Shown: in pieces, positions 8,357-17,600 of the stretch | Layout of the letters: every line of letters begins with the position of its first letter | How positions within the stretch are numbered: the first letter of the stretch is position 1 | NCBI GenBank assembly: GCA_016715205.1 | Contig: JADKBC010000017.1 | Coordinates: forward strand, 1-64,000 | Direction: 5' to 3' | DNA from: Holophaga sp. | GTDB taxonomy: Bacteria; Acidobacteriota; Holophagae; Holophagales; Holophagaceae | DNA: 64,000 nucleotides | Made by a program: the position numbers and the translations under genes | Notes under the pieces: generated by a model | Told to the model about the DNA's origin: nothing | Database searches by the model: none | Seen by the model: only the letters and a program-made list of their open reading frames with translations

Positions 8357-10453
8357 TTATTTGCTGAGGATTTCATCCGCAATCGGCTGGGCGTCGAAGA
8401 CCTTCACCAGGGCTTCCACAATGGCGCGGGCATCCACGGAAACGCTGCGGTTCACCTTGGGGTCGTAGAAATAACGGCCCGCATTGCCTTCGATGTTGCC
8501 ATCGAAGAGCAAGCCCACCAGTTCACCCTTGCGGTTCACCACGGGACTGCCGGAGTTGCCGCCAGTGGTGTCCACGGCATGGGCGAAATTGAGGGGTGTC
8601 TTCAGGTCCAGCTTGTCCATGCGATCCAGCCACCGCTGGGGCAGTGTCCACTCGCCCTGCAGGGCCTTGGTCTCGTTGCCGCCCCATCCGAGATGGCGAT
8701 CGAACAAACCCATGAAGGTGGTGAAGGGCTGCGTGAGGGTGCCGTTGGCAGGATAGGTATCCACCGCGCCATAGGTGATGCGCAGCGTGCCGGTGGCATC
8801 GGGGGGAACGGTTTTCCCGTAGACCTGGAAGCGTGCCTTGGCAATCCGGGCGCCGTGTTCCTCGATGACCGCGCGGACATCGTCCTGTTTCTTGCGCAGT
8901 GTCAGCAGCAGCGGTTCGATCTTGCGGGCAAGCTGAATCATGGCATCGGGGCTATCCAGGATGGCTTTCTTGCCGCCTTCCACCAGGGCCTTGCGCACAG
9001 CCGCATCGCTGAGTTTGGTGCCTGCGAGCGCAGCCTTGGCAACCACCTCGGCCTTCTTGCCTCCCAGCGCAGCCTTCACAAAGGCATGCTGCGGTCCGAG
9101 ATCTTTCGCGGCATCTTCCAGACCGTGGGTGAACAGGAACAGCTCTTGTTCAGGATTGGGGGCCACGCCCATGGGGCCTGAAGGTGCGCCGGTCAGGCGG
9201 GTTTTCAGGGTTTTGAGCGCGGCTTCGGTCTTGTATTCAGTGAGCCGCTTTTCAACTGGGAGGGCTTCCTGATCCGCAAGACGCACCAGCGCCAGCGCCT
9301 GGCCCAGGGTGGTGGAACGCGCGGCGCCCACAAACTGGGAATCCTTCAAATACGCCTTTTGCTGTTTAAGGGCCTGTTCAATCTTGGCCCAGCTCTGGCC
9401 CGCGCTTGCCGTAAGCTTCGGATCCTTCGCCACGGCGGCCTTGAGGGCCTTCTCGGCATCCTCCAGGCGCTTCATGGCTTCGGGATCCTTCAGGCCGCCC
9501 AGGGCCCCTTCATTGGCTTTGATGCCATTGCTGACGCCCAGGATGGTGGTCTGAACCTGACGCGCATGCTCTGGGCTCTGGGTGCCGTACTGCTCAAGCA
9601 GTTCCTTGGTGCGGTAGGAGGTGCGGAGCCCTGCGGGAATGCCCAGCTCGCGGTCGTACTTCATCTGGCCAAAGGTCTGCATGCGGCTGGTACGGCCAGG
9701 ATGACCCACCACAAAGGTGAGGTCGCCCAGCTTCAGACCTTCGGTGCTCCATTTGAGGTGATGGGGTGGGTTGTAGGGCTTGCCGTTTTCGTAGACCCGC
9801 AGCAGGGTGAAATCCAGGCTGTGGCGTGGATAGGTGAAGTTGTCGTAATCGCCGCCAAACATGGCCATGCCGATTTCCGGCGCAGCCACCAGGCGGATAT
9901 CGGTGTAGGTCTTGTAGCCGTACATCCAGGTTTCACCACCCTGGTAGAGGTTCACGGCGGTGTAGGAAAGCCCACTTTTCTTTTCCAGTTCAGCCTTGAG
10001 GCTTTCCAGTTCCTTGGCGCGAAGATCGCTGGCGGTCTTCTCGTCCAGGCCCGGCTTCACGGCCTTGGCCAAGCGTTCGGTGACGTTTTCCATGGCCATC
10101 AAGGTGCGCCAGGTCAGGCCCGGGATCTTGAGTTCCTGGTCGCGGGTGGTCGCCACAAAACCGCTTTTCACCAGATCCTTGTCCTTGGTGGACAGGCGCT
10201 GGATGTAGCCACGACTGCAGTGATGGTTGGTAAGCACAAGGCCATCGGCGCTGACAAAGGAGCCCGTGCAGCCGCCCAGACTGAGGGTGGACAGCCGCAC
10301 GTGATCGATCCATTCGCTGCCCGGCTCGAACCGGTATTTTTCCTTCAGCTGTTTCAAGGGCAGGTTGTCGAAGGTCCACATGCCCTCCTCGGCACGCAGT
10401 TGGCCAGGAAGCGCAAGGGCGCTGAGGAGGAGGGCAAGGACCGGAAGACGCAT
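8357..10453 (-). CDS. S46 dipeptidyl-peptidase, copy 4 (DPP7-like)
   Basis: A 698-residue exported S46 peptidase. Its start at 10453 follows a strong AAGGGG site and opens a signal peptide (MRLPVLALLLSALALPGQLRA). Triad motifs are TNHHCSRG (Cys follows the His pair), HSLDF and GGNSGSPVV. The specificity residue is Gly (LFDGN). The helical cap is full length and carries LGVSNGIKA with the substrate-binding Asn. It starts 26 bp downstream of copy 5, so the two are almost certainly co-transcribed. Confidence 0.93.
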   Translation of the reverse strand: MRLPVLALLLSALALPGQLRAEEGMWTFDNLPLKQLKEKYRFEPGSEWIDHVRLSTLSLGGCTGSFVSADGLVLTNHHCSRGYIQRLSTKDKDLVKSGFVATTRDQELKIPGLTWRTLMAMENVTERLAKAVKPGLDEKTASDLRAKELESLKAELEKKSGLSYTAVNLYQGGETWMYGYKTYTDIRLVAAPEIGMAMFGGDYDNFTYPRHSLDFTLLRVYENGKPYNPPHHLKWSTEGLKLGDLTFVVGHPGRTSRMQTFGQMKYDRELGIPAGLRTSYRTKELLEQYGTQSPEHARQVQTTILGVSNGIKANEGALGGLKDPEAMKRLEDAEKALKAAVAKDPKLTASAGQSWAKIEQALKQQKAYLKDSQFVGAARSTTLGQALALVRLADQEALPVEKRLTEYKTEAALKTLKTRLTGAPSGPMGVAPNPEQELFLFTHGLEDAAKDLGPQHAFVKAALGGKKAEVVAKAALAGTKLSDAAVRKALVEGGKKAILDSPDAMIQLARKIEPLLLTLRKKQDDVRAVIEEHGARIAKARFQVYGKTVPPDATGTLRITYGAVDTYPANGTLTQPFTTFMGLFDRHLGWGGNETKALQGEWTLPQRWLDRMDKLDLKTPLNFAHAVDTTGGNSGSPVVNRKGELVGLLFDGNIEGNAGRYFYDPKVNRSVSVDARAIVEALVKVFDAQPIADEILSK

Positions 10454-10479
10454 GGTTTCCCCTTGGGTTATTAAAAACG

Positions 10480-12369
10480 TTATTTGCCGGTGATTTCAGC
10501 AACGATGCGCTGGGCATCGTAGACCTTGGCCAGGGCTTCCACGATGCCGCGGGCATCTACGCACAGGGTGCGGTTGGCCGTGCCATCGAAGTAGAAGCGG
10601 CCCGGCAGGCTTTCCATGTTGCCGTCGAAGGCCAAACCGACCAGTTCACCCGCCCGATCCACCACGGGCGAACCCGAATTGCCACCGGTGATGTCATTGG
10701 TGGTGATGAAGTTGTAGGGAGTGAAGAGATTCAACTTGTCGCGCCGCTGCAGCCAACGGGCAGGCAAGGCCCAGGAGGCCTCTTCAGCCGTGGGGCCCCA
10801 GCTCGCCGCGCGATCAAAGAGCCCAGCGAAGGTGGTGAAGGGCTGCATCAGGGTGCCGTTGGCGGGATAGGTCTGCACCTGGCCATAGGAAATGCGCAGC
10901 GTGAATGTGGCATCGGGATAAGTGGAAGTGCCATAGACCTTGAAACGGGCCTGGGCAATGCGCGTCAGGTGTTCGGAAATGACCGCCTGGGCCGCCTTAT
11001 GCTGGGCCTGACTGGCCTTGAAACTGGCATCAACGTCGGCGGGCAGGCCCTTCTGCAAAAGTTCCATAATCTGGGGCAGATCCTTGCCGGTCAGCACGCC
11101 CTTCACAAAGGGATGATCAGCCCCGAGTTCCTCGCGGATGCCCTGCAGGGTGGCTTCCAACTGCACGGCCATGGGGGCTGGCAGGGCGGCACCTTCTGGA
11201 CGCATTTTCAAGCCTCCCAGCACACGGGCCAACTGACCGGCCACGGCCACATCCTTAGCGACCGCCTTCTGCTGACTGAGGGCCTGTTCGATCTTGGTCC
11301 AGCTTTCCCCCGCCAGTTTGGTGAGCTGGGAGTCTGCCGCCACCTTGGCGCGAAGTTCCTTCTCGGCAGCCGCCACGCGGGCCATGGCCTCGTGGTCCTT
11401 GAGTCCAGCGGTTTCACCAACAAACACCTTGTAGGCGTTTTCGGTGCCCATGATCTGCGCGGAAACTTGGCGGGATTGTTCCTCGCCCTGGTTGGCAAAG
11501 GTTTTCAACGCCTTCCGGGTGCGGTCCAACAGGCGAATCATGGCCGGGTTGGTGAAATCCCGCTTGGTTTCCATCTGGGCCAGGGTTTCCAGGCGGCTGG
11601 TGCGGCCAGGATGCCCCACGGTGAAGGTCATATCGCCATAGGCGGTGCCCTTCTTGGTCCAGGCGAGGTGATGGGCGGGCTGGTAAGGCTTATCGTTTTC
11701 ATAGACACGGAAGAGGCTGAAATCCAGATCGTGGCGGGTCCAGCTGAAGTTGTCCCAGTCCTTGCCGAAGGCGGCCACATCGTATTCAGGGGCCATGACC
11801 AGGCGCACATCCTCGTGCTTCTTGTAGCGGTAGATCCAGATCTGCCCGCCCTGGTAGAGATTCACCGGCTCACAGACCAGTTTGGTGCGCTCGGTTTGGG
11901 CCTTCACCAGCTTGGTCAAGGCCTCGCTGCGGGCAGCGGCCGCCTGCTGATCGGTCATTTCGGGAAGCACCGCCTTGGCCACTTCTTCCGTCACGTTTTC
12001 CATTTCGAGCAGCGTGTAGAGCACCAAACCTGGAACCTTGACTTCTTCAGCGTGGCTCTGGGACACGAACCCGTTTTTCACGAAATCGTGCTTGGCATCA
12101 GAAACCTTCTGGATCCAATCGTGGCCCACGTGATGGTTGGTGAGCACCAGGCCATCCTTGCTGATGAAAGAGCCGCTGCCACCAGGAAAGCGCACGGCGG
12201 AGAGGCGCACATGATCCAGCCAAGCCTGATCCGGGGCAAAGTTGAACTTGGCCTTCATCTGCTTGGTGGGCAGGTTATCAAAGGTCCACATGCCCTCATC
12301 CGCGCGGGCAGCTACGGCCAGCAACAGGGCCAGGGAACTGAGGGTAATGGCTCGTACCGAACGACGCAT
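10480..12369 (-). CDS. S46 dipeptidyl-peptidase, copy 5 (shortened helical domain)
   Basis: The first gene of the array, 629 residues, exported. The ATG at 12369 sits 8 bp after AGGAG and is preferred to one 21 bp upstream; the signal peptide ends near AVAARA. The triad is kept (TNHHVGHD, HDLDF, GGNSGSPVV) and the specificity residue is Gly (AFDGN). It is about 60 residues shorter than its sisters. The loss is confined to the helical cap between SWTKIEQAL and EHLTRIAQARF, where two blocks, one including the LARKxxPL helix, are missing. The Asp-bearing loop is also altered: FSWTRH instead of FTYPRH. It may take longer or differently shaped peptides. Confidence 0.92.
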   Translation of the reverse strand: MRRSVRAITLSSLALLLAVAARADEGMWTFDNLPTKQMKAKFNFAPDQAWLDHVRLSAVRFPGGSGSFISKDGLVLTNHHVGHDWIQKVSDAKHDFVKNGFVSQSHAEEVKVPGLVLYTLLEMENVTEEVAKAVLPEMTDQQAAAARSEALTKLVKAQTERTKLVCEPVNLYQGGQIWIYRYKKHEDVRLVMAPEYDVAAFGKDWDNFSWTRHDLDFSLFRVYENDKPYQPAHHLAWTKKGTAYGDMTFTVGHPGRTSRLETLAQMETKRDFTNPAMIRLLDRTRKALKTFANQGEEQSRQVSAQIMGTENAYKVFVGETAGLKDHEAMARVAAAEKELRAKVAADSQLTKLAGESWTKIEQALSQQKAVAKDVAVAGQLARVLGGLKMRPEGAALPAPMAVQLEATLQGIREELGADHPFVKGVLTGKDLPQIMELLQKGLPADVDASFKASQAQHKAAQAVISEHLTRIAQARFKVYGTSTYPDATFTLRISYGQVQTYPANGTLMQPFTTFAGLFDRAASWGPTAEEASWALPARWLQRRDKLNLFTPYNFITTNDITGGNSGSPVVDRAGELVGLAFDGNMESLPGRFYFDGTANRTLCVDARGIVEALAKVYDAQRIVAEITGK

Positions 12370-12448
12370 GAAGTCGACTCCTAGGTGCATCGGTTTACGA
12401 TGCCTTTTCCCAGATTATCCCAATCGGATCTTTTGTCCGAGATATCGA

Positions 12449-12477
12449 TGTAGAACGCAGCGTGATCGAATTCACAA
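12449..12477 (-). promoter_or_regulatory. Candidate promoter of the S46 array
   Basis: On the minus strand TTGTGA (12472-12477) and TCTACA (12449-12454) are separated by 17 bp, about 80 bp before the start of the first S46 gene. The hexamers are imperfect, so this is only the best candidate seen in the 189-bp gap to the divergent gene at 12559. Confidence 0.3.
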
Positions 12478-12558
12478 GCCAGACTCAGGACATTGCCAAA
12501 CCATCTATGGATAACTGAGACTCATTCTCGAAGAACCTTCTTCCCCTGGAGAACTCCG

Positions 12559-13383
12559 ATGATTCCGAGCCGCACCGCCCTTTCCCTCGTCCTTCTGTCC
12601 GTGCTGAGCCTGGGAGCCCAGGAGGCGTCCAAACCCATCCAGGACAATTCCTTCCTGCTGGAGGAGGCCTACAACCAGGAACCCGGCGTCATCCAGCACA
12701 TCAGCACGTTCACGAAGTACCGCCAAACCAAGGACTGGTTCTACACCTTTACCCAGGAATGGCCTGTGCCTGACGAGAAACATCAGCTCAGCTTCACCCT
12801 GCCCTACCAGCGCGTGGAAACCTCCCTGGATGGGAAGCAGGCGGTGGGCGATATCGCGCTGAACTACCGCTATCAGTTGCTCGGAGATGGAAATTCTGTG
12901 GTCGCCATGTCACCGCGGTTCTCCCTGATCCTGCCCACGGGCGATGAAAAGCAACTGCGCGGAAACGGCGCCGTGGGTTACCAAGTGAACCTGCCCATCA
13001 GCGTGGCCCTCTCCAAAGCCTTCGTAACCCACTGGAATCTCGGCGCCACCTACACGCCCAGTGCCAAGAATCCTCTGGGCCAGCAGGCGGATCTTTCAGC
13101 TTGGAACTTTGGCCAGAGCTTCATCTGGCTGGCCCATCCCAACGCCAACGTTATGCTCGAATTTGCTTTCAACAGCAATGAGGTGGTAGCTGGCCCAGGC
13201 CGCAAGGATCGCGTAAACAGCTTCTACATCAATCCTGGCCTGCGCTTCGCCATCAATTTCGAGAACGGTCTTCAGGTTGTGCCCGGCATTGCCGTGCCGA
13301 TCGGTGTTGGCCCCAGCAAGGGAGAACGGGCGATCTTCCTGTATGTGAGCTTCGAGCACCCCCTCTGGAACCCCAAGAAGTAG
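12559..13383 (+). CDS. Outer-membrane beta-barrel, putative transporter
   Basis: A 274-residue protein with a signal peptide (MIPSRTALSLVLLSVLSLGA) and a TGGAG ribosome site; upstream in-frame ATGs lack both. After the signal the sequence is made of alternating hydrophobic/polar strands (FSLILPTGDEKQL, WNLGATYTPSA, FYINPGLRFAINF) and ends in an aromatic-rich strand (FLYVSFEHPLW). This is the pattern of small outer-membrane barrels of the phenol-degradation MetA-pathway transporter type. No enzymatic motif is present. It is divergent from the S46 array and converges with the OmpA gene across a strong terminator. The substrate cannot be read from sequence. Confidence 0.75.
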   Translation: MIPSRTALSLVLLSVLSLGAQEASKPIQDNSFLLEEAYNQEPGVIQHISTFTKYRQTKDWFYTFTQEWPVPDEKHQLSFTLPYQRVETSLDGKQAVGDIALNYRYQLLGDGNSVVAMSPRFSLILPTGDEKQLRGNGAVGYQVNLPISVALSKAFVTHWNLGATYTPSAKNPLGQQADLSAWNFGQSFIWLAHPNANVMLEFAFNSNEVVAGPGRKDRVNSFYINPGLRFAINFENGLQVVPGIAVPIGVGPSKGERAIFLYVSFEHPLWNPKK

Positions 13384-13396
13384 GCGCCGAATAATC

Positions 13397-13430
13397 AACG
13401 AGCCCTGATCTCAGCAGATCAGGGCTCGTT
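13397..13430. terminator. Bidirectional terminator
   Basis: A perfect 15-bp stem (aacgagccctgatct and its complement) with a 4-nt loop between two convergent genes that stop at 13383 (+) and 13446 (-). It can end transcription from both sides. Confidence 0.85.
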
Positions 13431-13445
13431 CGCGGTTGCTGAGCC

Positions 13446-14576
13446 TCAGCGCTTGGCCGCCTTTTTCCTGACGGGCTTAGAAGTGGCAGTGGGATCGAAT
13501 ACGGTGGTTTCCGTGCGCTTGACTTCAACTCCAACGGCCTTCACGTCGATTTCCACCCGGCGGTTTTTCGCCTGGCCTTCCTTGGTCTTGTTTTCCGCGA
13601 TGGGTTGATCTGGGCCCATTCCGGCGGACTTCACGCGGTCCCGAGAAATGCCTTCGGCCACGAGGATCTCAGCCACGGCCTGGGCGCGTCGGAGGGAGAG
13701 CGCCTTGTTGTGCGCCTTGCTGCCCACGCTGGAGGTATGCCCGGTCACCAGCAGATCGTAGGTACCGGTGTAGCCCTTGAGGCTCGTGGCAACTGTCCGG
13801 ATTGCCTCGACGGCCTCGGGGGGCAGCACGGCTTGGTTGTTGGCGAAATGGAGCAGAGCTTCGTCCAGGATGATCTTGGCGGGTGGTGGCTCGGGCGCCT
13901 TGGGCGGTTCCGGGGCGGGCGGTGGAGGTGGGGGTGGGGGTGGCGCCACAGGTGCCTCCACGGGTTTTTCGATCACCGGTGCAGGCGGTGACACTTCCAC
14001 GGGAGGCGGCACAGCCACTGGTGCGGGCGCCACTGGAGCAGCCTTAGCGCCCCAACGATAGCCGACGCCGAGCAGGCCCTGGTATTCAATGCGCCGGGTG
14101 GAGGTTTCCACGCTGACGGAACGGCCCTCAAGGCTGGCGATGCCATGATCTCCGAAGAAATACTGCACACCCACGCCGCCGTGGTAGGCAAATCGGGTGG
14201 TGGTGTGGGTCGACAACGAATAGGGCGCATCCACGCGAGTGAGGCCAACACCCGCCCGCAGATAGGGGATCCAGCGGGTGTTTTCGGGCATCAGGCTGAA
14301 GAGCGCAGACCCGAGCAGATGTTTTTCATCGGCGGTGATGTTTCCCGTCTGGCTTTTGAGAGAGCCATCGATGAAATCCACTTCGGTGCCCCACCGGGAC
14401 GTGAACCACTTGCCTACCCCAAGGCCAAAGCCGGTGGTGTCCTTCAGACAATTGCTGCCCTGGGCCTTCAGGTGGGCAACCTTGAACTGCGCCCAGGTCT
14501 GGGAGGCCGGGCCGGCGGACTGGGCCGCAAGGCCACTGGCCAAGGTCAGGGAGAGCGTTCCGATGAAACAACGCAT
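13446..14576 (-). CDS. OmpA-family outer-membrane protein with proline-rich hinge
   Basis: A 376-residue protein in four parts. A signal peptide (MRCFIGTLSLTLASGLAAQ) is followed by a barrel-like N-terminal half with repeated glycine/aromatic strands. Next comes a hinge of about 60 residues rich in Pro, Ala and Val, including nine consecutive prolines. The C-terminal OmpA domain shows VTGHTSSVGSKAHNKALS and NRRVEIDVK, which bind peptidoglycan in this family. A basic tail (VRKKAAKR) ends the protein. The start at 14576 is chosen because it opens the signal peptide and follows CGGAG at proper spacing; an in-frame ATG 69 bp upstream has neither. The protein probably ties the outer membrane to the cell wall. 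Confidence 0.88.
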   Translation of the reverse strand: MRCFIGTLSLTLASGLAAQSAGPASQTWAQFKVAHLKAQGSNCLKDTTGFGLGVGKWFTSRWGTEVDFIDGSLKSQTGNITADEKHLLGSALFSLMPENTRWIPYLRAGVGLTRVDAPYSLSTHTTTRFAYHGGVGVQYFFGDHGIASLEGRSVSVETSTRRIEYQGLLGVGYRWGAKAAPVAPAPVAVPPPVEVSPPAPVIEKPVEAPVAPPPPPPPPPAPEPPKAPEPPPAKIILDEALLHFANNQAVLPPEAVEAIRTVATSLKGYTGTYDLLVTGHTSSVGSKAHNKALSLRRAQAVAEILVAEGISRDRVKSAGMGPDQPIAENKTKEGQAKNRRVEIDVKAVGVEVKRTETTVFDPTATSKPVRKKAAKR

Positions 14577-14641
14577 GGTGACTCCGAAAGGGTTGCGCCT
14601 GGGCGCGGAATCAGGATCGAAAGGAAACCGGAAGGCCCTGT

Positions 14642-17600
14642 TCACTGGCAGCCAACGCTATCGATGTAGGCGTAGCCACCGTGGCCACCGCGGGTGCAGT
14701 CAGAGGCGGTAACCGTGATTTTCAAGTGTCGGTCGGTGGCAGAGGCACCGAGATTCAGGCTCACTTTCTGCCAAGGAATACCCTTCCAGCCACCCACCAC
14801 AATCCAGCCTGGGTAGGTTTGATCCCCACCGTAGAAATGGGCGTAGTAGAGAACCTTCGGGTACCCCAGCGTCACGTCATCCAGGTTCTGAACAAGCACA
14901 TCCACATAGGGCTGCTCGGAGGCAGGATGGCCTGGATCCTCCAGAACCGCGGCCCAATAGAAGGTCAACTTCGGCGCGGCCACCGTGGATGGGACGGTGA
15001 TGGACTGATACAGGCGACTGAGGTGGCTGCCATTGACTTGGTCATTCACCCGGAAGGCAAAGGTTCCATCCAACACCGTATTGATAGCCGGAATGTGCGC
15101 ATCTGTCCCCGGGGCCACAATGGCACTATCAATACTCCCGTTGACCCAGGTTCCAGTCACGTTGTAATTGCTGATCTCACCGGAGAGGTTCCAGGTGGGT
15201 GCGGCAGTTGCCTGGACAGCCGTCATGTTGTTCATAGGGTAGCGCCGGGTGCTGCCAGAGTTGCCACTCTGCTGGAGCACCCATGGATTGGATGAGCCAT
15301 CTTCAAAGCAGATGTTTGGCAACCAGGGTGAGAGGCCGGTCTGCTTCACCACGAACTTTTGGAATCCAGAATGAGAGAACGTGGGATCGCAGGGCGTGGC
15401 GGTGGTTTCAATGGCCACGGTGGTGCCATAGGGATCCGCCAAGGCTGGAATGGTGAATGTAAATGAACTGTGGGTGGCGTCGATGGGGGTCAAGGGCACC
15501 GCGGTGCGGGGAGCCGTGCCGTTCTGACTCCAGAAGATGTGGGTGGCGTTTTCATCACCATCGGTAACCGTCCCACTTACGGTCACACTGGTGGCACTGC
15601 CGACCAGCACCGTTTGAGTGATGTCAGGATTGGCCGTTCCGCCGATGTTATCAACGGAAATGGTGGCAAAGGAAACCGTGGGGAATCCAGTGGCGGCGCC
15701 GGAGAACACGCGATCATAATCCGCCAAACGATGAATGCTGGTTTGACCTTCGAAGGCGAACTGCACCAATTGCGGACTATAGCCCGCGGCGCGGTCATAG
15801 AGCGAGAAGGCGCCAGTACCCGAGTTCCAGGTAATGGTGAGTGCATTGCCCGGATAGTTGGGGTCCATGACATTGAACTTGCCTGTGGCGGCGTTGTAGC
15901 CATAGACCGCAGCGGCCACAGACGTGTTGACGGCAGGACGAGCATCACCCATCAGGAAGATCTGCGGCTGGCCAGTCACCATTAGCCCGGTGATCAAGGC
16001 CAGGCCGGTCTGTTTATTGGTCAAGGTGTAGTTCTGTTGGTTCCACACCTGCTTCCAGCTGTCCACGGTGCCATTGCCGATGCGGCTGATGAGTGCCTGA
16101 GCATTGGCATCGGTGAGGGACGGGAAGACGTTGTAGAGACCGATCCCACCATTCACAACCTTCTCAAAGGGGAAATACCAGGAGGCAAAGGAACTCATGC
16201 CAAGGCTGGCGCCACCCGGCAGGTCATAGACCGAGGGGTTGTTCTGTCGCCAATCATCCGTGGCGCTGGCAAAGCCAAGGCTCTGGTTGGCGAGGGTCAG
16301 GCCAGGGATACCCAGCACCGTGTAGCGACCAGGCAACAAGGTCGTGAACGTGACGGTGCGATTGACCGTGTCGATGGCCTTGAAGCCAGTGGCGACCCAT
16401 TTGTTATAGCTGGGGTCCCAGTAGAAGGGCACGGGCAGGTCTGCAGCGCCGAGGTTGGGCGATGCCAGGGTGGGATCGTATTTCAGAGTGATGGTGATGG
16501 GCACCCGGAAGGGGTAGCCCAGGTTGGAGGAGATGTTAAAGGTGTTTGAATAATCCCGGGCACTGCCTAGAATCGCGCCGGGCAGCGGCGTTTCCTTGTT
16601 CACCGTGAGGGTCACATCCCCGCAGGTGCTCTGGCCCTGATTCGGCACCGTCACTGAGATTTGGCCGTTGAGGAGATTTCCTGCTCCCGGGACATAGGGA
16701 CCGCCGCCACCCGGAGGAATGGTGACGGTCCAGGTATCCGCAGGAACAGGTATCCACTGCACAGTGGTGGTGCTGGTCACGGTAACACCCACGGAATTGG
16801 TCACCGTGAGCGTGTAGGTGTGTGTGACAGGGGTGGCTTCGATGCCCGTGGGAATGCTGGTCCCTGAAGTCACGGTAACGGGGCCGGAAAGGTTGCCGCC
16901 GGAAATCACGGCGGTACCAGTAGCCGCCCCCGTGAACAGCGCCGTCAGGCTGGAGGACTGACCCACGGGAACCACAGAAGGATTCGCCGTAAGCGAAGCC
17001 GTGGGATAGGCGAGCACCGTGATGTTGACGGTTTGGAAGGTCGAGCCCGTAGCATTGGTACCCGTGATGGTCACGGAAACCACACCGGCGGTGGCAGCCG
17101 TTGGCGTGCCAGAAATGACCCCCGTAGTGGGGTCGAGGCTGAGGCCCGCTGGCAAAGAGCCAACGATGGAGTAGCTGGTGGGTAGGCCGCCGGTTGGATT
17201 GGGGTTGTTGGTGACAGGAACGGTCGTGGTGTAGACCACCGGGGTGGCATAGTTCAGCAAACCGGGCGCAGCAACCACCACGGTGATGGTGATGGATTGG
17301 GTGGTGCAGCTGCCTGCCGCGTTGCACAGGTTGATCGATGCCGTATAGGTCCCGGTGGCCGTCGGAGTCCCTGAAATGACACCCGTGGTGGGATTCAGGC
17401 TCATGCCTGGAGGCACTGTACCAGGGGCACTCAGCAGGGTCGCCGAAGCAATGGGGCCACCGGCGGTGGGGTTGGGAGTGGTGGTGAGCAGTGTGCCCAC
17501 GGGACCACTGGCGTTGGTGTAGGTGGCCACCAGCGCGGGACTGATGGTGATGGTCACGCTCCGACTGGTACAGCTACCGGCGGCGTTACAAAGGGTGATG

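Noticed and set aside
10969..12384. 471-codon plus-strand frame across S46 copy 5
   Set aside because: It mirrors the peptidase codons (Gly/His/Leu-rich translation) and shows no domain.
13777..14061. Glycine-rich plus-strand frame
   Set aside because: It is the complement of the proline-rich hinge of the OmpA-family protein.
16536..17327. 263-codon frame on the same strand as the giant gene but in another phase
   Set aside because: His/Arg/Gln-rich translation typical of an out-of-frame reading of the Ig-like repeats.
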